Shown here piece by piece: positions 55,001 to 64,000 of a stretch of DNA of 64,000 bases. This stretch comes from Struthio camelus. Taxonomy: Eukaryota; Chordata; Aves; Struthioniformes; Struthionidae. Made by a program: the position numbers and the translations under genes. The stretch is from contig NC_090947.1 of assembly GCF_040807025.1 (NCBI RefSeq), positions 1,116,001-1,180,000 of the forward strand. Direction: 5' to 3'. A model generated the notes under the pieces. It saw only the letters and a list, made by a program, of their open reading frames with translations. It was not told the origin of the DNA and searched no databases. Every line of letters begins with the position of its first letter. Position 1 is the stretch's first letter.

Positions 55001-58000
55001 TACGAATGCCTGTAACTCAGCATACCACACACTGTGCACCAGGAAACGTCTGAGGCAGTCTAAAGGAAGTAGCACAAGAAGCAGAACTGCAGAAATATCT
55101 CAACTTTCTTGCCATTAATAACCCATCTAATTATGTACGTGTGCAAGGTAAACCTATCCATTCACATAATGCTCTGGCTTTTTCTAACTGCAGGGTAACT
55201 TGTATTTCCTCTAACATTTCACAGTAGAGATGAAAGAAATAATGAACAAGTGAAGTGGCTTCCCAGCCCTTTCCTGGGCTTCCCCATTCACAACCTCCTC
55301 CCATGTCATCTGAGAGGTAGGAATTTTCTTTTCCCCAAGCTCTGATGTGTGTCCTTCCTTTGCCCAGGAACTTTACCAAGTCACCAAAGGAACTGCTGCT
55401 GTGTTGAAATCTATCTGGTTTTGTCAAAGGGATTCACCAGGATTATTTTATCAAACCATTCCATCCACTTGCTTTTGTCTAATAAGGGTCAATGCAAATA
55501 CTGCTCAGGCAAAGAGATTTTTTCTCATAAATATTTTTCATAGTTAATTGAAGATTTTTTAGAGGTAAAAAAGTTTGTTTACAATGCTTGTACTGCTTTG
55601 CTCGGAAATGTTTCCAAAAGAAATGGAATAAACAGCCACTGTGTGATGAGATCTAATCTCACTTTCCTAAAGATTTATTGAATTCCAATCTTGCCCAGCA
55701 AGACAGCTTATCCCCAAGATGTTCCTTTCAAAATAGCATCTCCTTTGGCCTTCCAGTCGTACACATGCTCCAGGACTTCTCCTTAACATCATGACTGGAG
55801 CAACATAATTACTTTGAGTTTAGTCTTCTCAGCTGCGTCCCATCAGACTAAATCACATGCCAATTTTAGGATAAAAATCAAAATAGAGTAGGGAGTCTGG
55901 CCTCGCACAGACCATCCATATGCGGATTATAATAAGATGTTAGCATATGGATTCAGATACAGACAGATCATCATCCTTCCGCCAGACCTTTGAATAAAAC
56001 TCTGAGCAAACCATTTAAAGCTAGGAAGAGTGTTTTGAACTCTTTTTCCATTATATTCCAGTAGTGGAATAAGTACTAAAATGTTGAGAGAAAGATTGTC
56101 TTTGTGCAGTGTATTTGGCTTGATCATGAGCTGAATGACAGAGACACCTCAAAGTGCCTGTTGCTGGACAACTTCTTGTCTAGTTGGGCAAGCCCCAGAT
56201 GTTGAAACAAAGTTGAAATAAAACCTAGCAATATGTTCAAAGTGGGCAGATTCCTCATTCCAATTCTAATTTTTGAGCTTGGCTACAGTTTGGTAACTGG
56301 CTCCACTTTACACACCTGAAAACAAACTTTATGATAGGCCAAACACATTATTTGAAGGCTGTACATCTCCGTTCTGCCCATTAAATAGTACATTTGCTCA
56401 GCAGACTTTATTGCAATAATACCATGTCAGTTAGAGAGGTTGCAAAATTCACTGGCTGGAACTAAATACTTCTACTCTTGCATCTGTACACTAAATGCTT
56501 GTGTTCTCTTTTTATAGCTTTACAGGGCAATGTTTATTTTAGAAGCACAAATGGCAGTCATCTGCCTGACTTTTTGTGAAAGCCATTGGTAGCTGAACTC
56601 ATGGACATATCACTCCGAGCCTAAGTCAAGGTACCCACAGCACAAGTGGTAGGCCGACAGTCTCTCTGAACCAAGACTAGAATTGGTTATGGATTTTATG
56701 GTCTATACTACATCATGTTTAAATACATGCTTTTAAGTATCTTAATGTATCACACACTTATGACTGTGCAGTCATGGATTTTGCTTTGGACTTCCTGGTC
56801 CTACATAATCGGTACCTCCTGGCTAGGAACAGATATACGTTGCTATTTAAGACAGAGAGAAAAAACCAAATATGCAAGCAGAGTAAAAAGCACACAAAGC
56901 ACATACTGCATATGTTCTGACAAAAGCACTCCTCGGGTTTTGGTACTCTTGATGGAAATCCAGGGATGCACTCTTTGATGCTTGCTCTTTCCCTTTAATA
57001 CTACAAACTGTCTATTGAATGGTCATATAGAAACACTAACTCAGTGAAAGGAGATGCACCTTGCTCCGCCAGTCTTGCCACACAAATGGTTTGCACAGCC
57101 TGAAGGCAGAACCCAGTTATCCAGAAAGAGAACACAGAAGACACTTTAGAAGCAGTCAGCAAAAAGATACATAGGAAAGTGCGGGAAAAGCACATCACTA
57201 GGCTGTCTGCAAACAAAGGGCTCAATCCTGCCCTCAGTCACATGTGTGCCAGCAGTCTCATCGATGGCGCCTTGCACTCATGTGTGACTGAGGGCCGTGC
57301 GACAGTCTTTCACCCTGCGACAAACTAGCTTGCCAGTAGAGAGTGGGAGTGTTGGGAAGGTTAAAGGGGGAGCAGCTTGGTTGATTCAGAGACCAAGGCA
57401 GAGAAGCTGTCCTGCTAGCGGCTGGACATTCCTCCGCAGAAAAGCAGTAGGTAAAGCAAAAGCATCTCTTGTAATCTATGGAGAAAGCCACCATGCTCAT
57501 CAGCCAGCCAAGCTGGAGAGATCCACCCCGTGTCACATATCTGGCTGAGCGTAACCAACCTGTCTCACTACCTGTGTTTCTCCTAAACTAAAAGCATCTA
57601 TCAATGCACCCATCCTGTCTGCCAAATAGGCACTTGAGGAAAGATGTTTACAGGTCCAAATTGTTCTCCCATTTCCACTCAGCGTCTGCCTTCACCCACT
57701 TCATGTGATCTATAATGGAGATGTCAGCAAAGCCCTAGCACAGTTTCTGGGTCCCCCACAATCTCGCTGTGCACCATTTTGAAGGTGTCAATGAACAGGT
57801 CCATCCACTCTTGCCGCTCATTTCCAGTGGCAAACTTGGCTTTTTCGGCGGTATAGGCCAAAGTGGCCACCAGCTGGGTGTACATGCTGGGGTCCTGGGT
57901 TTCCCGCGTGGAGTTTAGGAACTGGGCGATCGAATGTATGGTGCTGGGGAAATCTATGTTGACTCCCTCTTCCATGGGGCGGAAAATAAGTGGGTTTACG

Positions 58001-61000
58001 TTCCCAGGGTTCCTGCCATCTGTAAGTGAGCGTCAAAAGAATATTTTCAGGGCTTTCTAGCAATGGCTGTCTCTCTGAATGTACCTGGCTTTTCTATGTA
58101 CACTGCACCAGATGAGAACAGAGCTAACAAGAGACAGAGAAGTAAAGATCAAAGCCAGACTCTAAATTTCAAGATCTAAGTCTCAACAGCCTTGTTAGAA
58201 TACATGTCCCAGGGCTAGATGTGGCTCCTCTGGGGAAAGCTCTTCTGGCCTTTTGCAAGAATGGCTGGAGCCAAAGACAACCAGGTGAAGGGAAAACTGC
58301 CAACGGCTTGCAGAACAGCCCTTAAAGGTACCTAGGATAGAGCAGCTCTTCAGTGATTAAGGAAAGATCTACCCCAGTAAGATCAGATGAGGGGAATACA
58401 GACCCTACTGCAACTGGCACTTCTACAGGTTGGGGGTAAGATAGTTATTTATATTTTATAGATGTTCTACCTGGGGCATCTGACTCGTGGAATTAGGTAT
58501 TACTAAATCCTGAAGAGCACTGGAAACACAGAATAAGTAAAGACAATCAGTTGTTTATTTTTGAGAAATGAATTAACTTATGGACCAGGTAACTGTCTCA
58601 CACAGAATCTGAGAGAATAAACTGCATTTGGTGATTTAGTGACAGGGAAAATACCACATTTGCTTGAGGAACCACATTTGTTTGAGGAACCATGGGATTC
58701 TCACTGAAATCACACACACATCAACCAAGAGTCCTCAGAAAAGGACATGAAAATGAAATGGCCCGGTCTCTTCCAACAGGTCTAGCATATTCATGATGGT
58801 GGAAGAGCAGTATTCAAGAAGACGGCCAAAGGGTCCAATTTTTTCCTTGGAAATAGGATTGGTTGATACCAGCTGTCAAGTAGCTTTGAACTCTGTTACA
58901 TGCAAACTGTATGCATGATGCTATACAGCTGGGGAGCTAGAAAGACATCTAAGGGAAAGCATTACATAAACTCCTTGCCTGGCACTTAGCCCTCTGTACT
59001 TTGACGAGAGTTAATACTCTGTTCTGTATAATGTTCCTGTGTGACAGCTATGGCTACTCAGGATCCTAAAAACTTCAGTTTCCACTTGATTGCACTGAGC
59101 TTGTATTTGAGTAAAACCCCAAAGCTTAAAGCAAAGCCTTTTGTATGGGTTAGAAAGAGCCTCACAGAGCGTCATGCAGTTTCTGTCAAAGCAACTGGTA
59201 AGTTCAGGTTTGCTCAGCATTTAACCCCACCTGGGCCCCATACCAAGAAACACTCCAGGATCCTGTAAGAACCACAATGAGAGGTGATAAGGAGACACAG
59301 GCCTGTCCTGAAAACAAGAAAAACTGGATTTCCTCAAGGAACAAAGGACTGAAAGGCAGCATGCATTCCTGGCTTCCTGAATCCGCAGATGAGAATTCAT
59401 AAAGTTGGTGACTTGTCTGGCTCTGCAAGGTAGCAGAGAGGACACTGTGATATAATACCTGTCCCTCTCCATATTCTCCTGATGTAACATGTGTCTCTCC
59501 ATATTCTCATGACCATATTCAGGCTGGTGCTCAGGTTGTTCCTTTAAGTGCCAGGACTGCAATTCTGAAAGTCTAAGGGCAAAGAACAGGGCTGAGTATA
59601 GCTCCCTCACTGAAACTATTTGGCCTACCTACCACTTGGACACATGCCTTGCATATGCATTAAGCTCACTCACATACCCTGCAAAGGTCAACAACTCCAT
59701 TCAAAGGGTGTGCATATGATTTAGCATCAGCTCTTGAAAATGTTCTCAGAGAGTCAGAGGAAGCTGAACACTGATGCATAAAAATTCTTTGCCATGGTTT
59801 CAGAGCAGCTGAAAATCTGCAAACTCCATCTGCAAACTGCATTCCTTATTTTACTTGTCATCCAACATGTTTCTTTACTGCTATGTGGATGTGATCACTG
59901 CAAATCCTTCTAGATGATGATGGAAACACATCATGGACAGTCCAGTATAGCAGGTGGAAGGCGCCTTGCGCAAAGGCCCCTGAATCCCTGGGCATCATTT
60001 ACAACGCACTTAGTCTATTAGGCCTAGCACAGGTCCTTGCACACAAGGACAACTTTCGCCCATGTTGAGATGGGTGTATTGATACTTTCCACAGAAGGGC
60101 CGCTCCTAGCACGCCACATTGTTCCAGCTCCCACATCCTGCAGGGCTGGAGGTATATAGGGCCTGCACAGGGTTGTGCCCACCTACGGCATGGCTTGAGG
60201 GAATTGTCCAAGAGGGAATCTCCTTAGAAGCCTCCTCGTATCCCATCTGTCATTTCTGTTCTGGTCTTCAAGCATGTCAGGTACAAGTGAACTGTTCTCA
60301 CCTTGTATCAGGAACAGAAATACCCAAGTGCACTATAATGAAAGGACAGCCAAGTTCACCTTGCTTTGGAGGGTTATGATGGCCCAGACCTAGAAGAACA
60401 TGAATTGGCCACTGACTGCTCAGGTCAATCTCTCTCCTGCAGTATTCCACAGAAAGAGGGAGGCTGCAAAGACCAAAACCTTTAAAGACATCTGAGCAGT
60501 CACTAGAGTGACATGGAAAAGTTGCCTCCTCATGCATGGATCCACAGGACATAGCTCCTCAGAGTACATGACAGAGGAATGTGCCTGGACAGCTCAGCAC
60601 CGCAGTACGACATTGCTTTCTCTGCGTGCCCAGACGCAAACATTCAAAATATTAGTGTAAAAGTCAGATTGTAGACATGAATAAATATAGCTTTTCTGAC
60701 CATTCTGGGACCAGTTTTTCTTTGCTTCAGTATGGAAATGAAAGGCAACTCTTTAAAAATGAAAGTTGAGAGTTGAAGCTTGGGACTTTCAGAAAAACAT
60801 AATTACGGCAAAAGTTGGGGTAAAAAAAATTCATAAGAAATGGCGAAACTTTTCCCCCTATATGCTTTGAACGTATCAGCAAATACTGTGTCTAAAGTAT
60901 TTAAACAGACAGAGAGACTTAGACAGCCAGTATCTACAGAAATTCAGGTTGCACATCTGTGCCTTAACAAGCGAAATATGATCAAGTAAAGCTACCTGCG

Positions 61001-63817
61001 GCAAGCAGCAGCTCTCTCTTTTACATCACAGGATCCTTACAGCCTTTTTGCTTTGATCTAACATCCTGAGTTAATTGTTAATTAAAATACAGCCAGTGTT
61101 AGAGAAGCCAAAGCTTTCAGTCCGCTACAATGTCATTTTCCAAACTGTCCCTACTCCCTGCTCTGCCCTCATCATTCACATACAGCATCCTGCCCAGCGC
61201 TGCAGATTTAGCTGTAGATTTCAAAGGACATATAGGTTGGGAAGTTTAGCAAGGAGGTTTTAACTTGATATATAATAGAAACAATGAGTAAGTGAGAAAC
61301 TAATTACTGAGTCTGGAGGTCGAAATGTGGTGGCTCCCAGGAATTTGGAAATCTATGTAAAGTTCTGTTGCTCTCGGAAAGGGAGAAGTATCAGAGCTGA
61401 GCAAGGCTTGTGCACTAACATGGTGCACTATTACCTTTGAAGAGAGCTCAAAGAACCAGGAAAAGAGAAAACCTGGGGCCTTTCCTGATGTAAAATAATA
61501 CTATTTCCCAAATTCCCTGCCATTCCAAGTGAGTGAACAGGACTGAACACTCCCTCCCAGTCCTGAGTCTTGTGCACTCTCCCCTGGACCTAGCACTCTG
61601 TGCTGGTGGCACGAAGCTACTTGTAAAGTTTACCTGTTTGACAGGGCAGCTCGGGGCAGACGATCTGTGGATCTGGAAGGAAAAGAAACAAGGAAAACTG
61701 AGTGATGTACTGCCATCCCTCTTTACTGCTTGAGCAGTCAGAGTAGCAGGTCGAGGCCCCTCACATGGGGAAAGGACACCACAGGATTGCCCTGAAAGGC
61801 TGTCCCTTATCTAAGGAAGGACTGTCTATCCAGGGCTACATAACCCTGCCAGATGGAGGTCAGGCCCCCCACCCAACCTGCTGGGCACAGCAACTCTGCA
61901 ATTGCTGCAGAGCACCGTACATGACTCCCACCCCAAACTCTGTGTCTAGGAAACTTCAGTTCCTATAAGAAGTTCAGGGACAGGTACAGACCTGGGCAGA
62001 GCACATCCTCCATCTTGTCAATGAATTCCTCCGCCACCAGGTCTGAGAAGAGCCTCATCTTCTGGACTCGCTGGGGTTCATTGCAAGCAATGGAGACCAG
62101 GGTCTCACTCTGTTCTGGCTGATCAAACATGTCCCCAATGCCAATGGTGTTGACGAGCACATCTCTACCACAAAGAGCCCTTAGGTTCTGGTCATCATCC
62201 CGAGGGTCATAGCGCCCATCTGTTATCACCACAGCAAACACTTGGGCTTTCTCTCGCCTGCTTTCCTTGATGAGCTTGTTGTAGGCAAATTGAAGAGCAG
62301 ATGGTGTCCAGGTGCCCCCAGCAATCCACTCCAGACGCTTCACTGCTTCCTTGAAGCTCGACAGTGAATCTATGCGTTCATCATCAAGTTTGATTGCTTC
62401 AAAGGTCCCGTCATGACTGTACTGCACCACTCCGACTCGGGCACCTGACAATAACATGCCACATTACCTCGCATTGCATCCTCATGGAAAAGTTGAGAGA
62501 GTTAGCAAGCTTTCATATCTGTGAAGAGCTGCCCAAATGGTCTATTAGGCGGGGAAGGGAAGGGAGGAGGGAGCAGAAACTACTACAAGAATGCAAAACA
62601 GATGGATTGCACACCAGGGCAGCTACAGACATATGTGGAAGCTGGACGGACACAAGACCCTTTTCTCTTCCTCATACATGCCCCTCTAGCCCCACAACAC
62701 ACTCCAGACCTGTTTCTGACTTGGGGTCCTTGGCGATAGAGCCCAGCCGGCTGACCACATTGACAACGAAATTTTTCTCCAGGGTGAAGTTGGTGTAGCC
62801 AATACTCTCCGAGCTGTCTATGACAAACATAATATCCAGGGCACCACAGCGCTTCTCACAGTCTGGGGAGAGAAACAGAAGGAAGAGATCTCAAAGGTTA
62901 AGGGCAGTGGGAACAAGAGCCACCAGGGCAGAAGAGCTCATATACAGGAAGATGGAGTCATTTAACATCACACCAAGGATTCAAAGGGTCTGCTGTGCTT
63001 CCTGCAGGCAGCAGTGCAGGGATAATTCTATGTGCATCTTTCTGTTGATATGTGTCAACAGAAATAGGGTTAATCCTGCTGCGTACTACGCTCTATTGTA
63101 TCATCTGGACCATGCAACTTGATTATAGATCACTGCTCCTGCAATGGCAGAGCTGAATTTTGGAACATAAAGCAGGCAGCCCCAGCAGTGCCACACTAAG
63201 TGGTGGGCTCAGACTTGGGTGAGCAGGTGAGAATTTCCTATGATGTCTTTCTCTGCTACCTCAACTACAGGGTACAGCATTACACAGAGAACCCGAAGAG
63301 CCTTACTGTGCCAGTGGCTCAATGTAAAGGGCAGAGCAGAGGCCATCCTGAAAGGGAGACAAGGTGCATGGGATTTCCTGGATCTCTATCTCCCGCTGAG
63401 ACTGTTTGTATTTTTGTTGACTGCCCTCTTGAGCTCACAGCGGCAGAGCTCCTTCAAGGATGACTGTCAACCTGCAGTTGCTCTGCTGCCTGCTGATGCT
63501 GTCTAGGAAGGAGGCCAGCATCCTTGCCCCTAATCACCTCTATGGAGACACTGCCCAAAGGAAGGAGAAGGCCTTTACTGATCTCCTGCTCAGAGGCAGG
63601 CTGCTCTACAGGCAGCCATCTGTGATTCTGTGAACCTTTGAAGTGACAAGGAGGCAGGACTGCCCTAGAGACAAAGGGAGTCTGTCTGCCTTCCTTCTAA
63701 ACCCAGCTGGTTGTTGTCCCCCTGCCTAACAAATGGTTTACAGTTCCAAAGAGAAGCAATAGTCAACTCACCACAGCATCCACATGTTTCTCTCACATAG
63801 GTCATCACATCACAGTC
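51413..63817 (-). CDS. COL6A2: Collagen VI alpha-2 chain, C-terminal exons (partial, continues beyond right edge)
   Basis: Encodes the C-terminal globular region of collagen VI alpha-2, an extracellular microfibril component. Minus-strand exons: 63817-63772 ([15 protein letters not shown]), 62862-62710 (start of the C1 von Willebrand A domain, [20 protein letters not shown] with MIDAS DSSES), 62444-61992 (rest of C1, [18 protein letters not shown] to EDVLCP), 61672-61634 (linker [13 protein letters not shown]), then one of two last exons (52020-51413 or 58019-57724). The C1-linker-2C2 path gives 432 in-window residues and the 2C2a path 328; all phases join. The Gly-X-Y triple helix and N-terminal domain are not in the window. 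Orientation is convergent with FTCD, as on human chromosome 21. Mutations in human COL6A2 cause Bethlem and Ullrich disease. Confidence 0.96.
52021..57723. other. COL6A2 intron between the two alternative last exons
   Basis: About 5.7 kb. It carries the presumed 3' UTR of the 2C2a form next to 57723. No other exon or gene recognised. Confidence 0.6.
57724..58019 (-). CDS. COL6A2: COL6A2 alternative last exon 2C2a
   Basis: A 296-nt exon with acceptor at 58020-58021 and stop TGA at 57724. It joins the linker exon in the same phase as 2C2 and encodes a non-vWA tail, with [18 protein letters not shown] at the start and [20 protein letters not shown] and [18 protein letters not shown] later. This matches the human 2C2a isoform tail (VYTAERAKFATG, FIDTFKLVHRDIVGDPE). 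The last exon would use its own poly(A) site; a minus-strand AATAAA lies at 56407-56412. Confidence 0.92.
58020..61633. other. COL6A2 intron between linker and 2C2a exons
   Basis: About 3.6 kb with no recognised exon, RNA gene or repeat family. Confidence 0.6.
62863..63771. other. COL6A2 intron upstream of the C1 domain
   Basis: No additional coding exon recognised. The stretch 63818-64000 is likewise intronic with nothing identifiable. Confidence 0.55.
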
Positions 63818-64000
63818 CTGCCAGCAAAGCAGAGAGACAGGGTTCAGGGCGAGTGCTATCCCTTCCCTTCCAAAGCAACCAGGCAGCCCTACCCTCACCC
63901 TCCGAAGTGGAAGACTCTCCTTTCACTTCCTACCCAGCAAGCCCCACTCTTTTCTCAGTTTGTGACTGTTTCAGCTCCCACTGGAAGTTACATGTCCCTC

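Overview
The window looks like vertebrate, most likely bird, nuclear DNA. It holds an avian-type corneous beta-protein (feather-keratin-like) gene, a vitelline membrane outer layer protein 1 gene (VMO1), and the conserved tail-to-tail FTCD/COL6A2 pair, all with GT-AG introns. A large set of pol III tRNA genes is also present. I see no bacterial or viral gene organisation. The species cannot be named from sequence alone; a crocodilian or turtle is the main alternative.

Layout. (1) 228-1104, minus: complete three-exon VMO1 (200 aa). (2) 2577-19217: a GC-rich tRNA island with 9 tRNA-Pro from 2979 to 16203 plus one tRNA-Pro at 2979-3050, 6 tRNA-Ala, 2 tRNA-Thr, one tRNA-Ser(CGA), one tRNA-Ser(GCT), and several decayed copies. 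(3) 19.5-29.8 kb: AT-richer DNA with one feather-keratin-like gene (TATA box, 5' UTR intron, 98-aa ORF). (4) 29864-34601: a second tRNA island with 4 tRNA-Pro, 2 tRNA-Ala and 2 tRNA-Ser(CGA). Both islands are mosaics of the same few-hundred-bp modules in both orientations; some copies are nearly identical. (5) 35253-43601, plus: all 14 coding exons of FTCD, 541 aa, the same length as the human enzyme. (6) 46398-48663, plus: a three-coding-exon PRR13-like proline/histidine-rich gene (139 aa). (7) 51413-63817, minus: the 3' part of COL6A2, with the C1 von Willebrand A exons and two alternative last exons (2C2 and 2C2a). The gene continues past the right edge.

How it fits together. The tRNA islands supply Pro isoacceptors for AGG, CGG and TGG, Ala for TGC and CGC, Ser for CGA and GCT, and Thr for AGT, and appear to evolve by duplication, inversion and sequence homogenisation. 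The keratin gene lies between the two islands, which could act as pol III/TFIIIC chromatin borders (inference). FTCD (histidine/one-carbon metabolism), the PRR13-like gene and COL6A2 (extracellular matrix) are separate protein-coding units. In total I count 28 intact-looking tRNA genes (14 Pro, 8 Ala, 4 Ser, 2 Thr) and six tRNA-derived relics, one of them split by an insertion.
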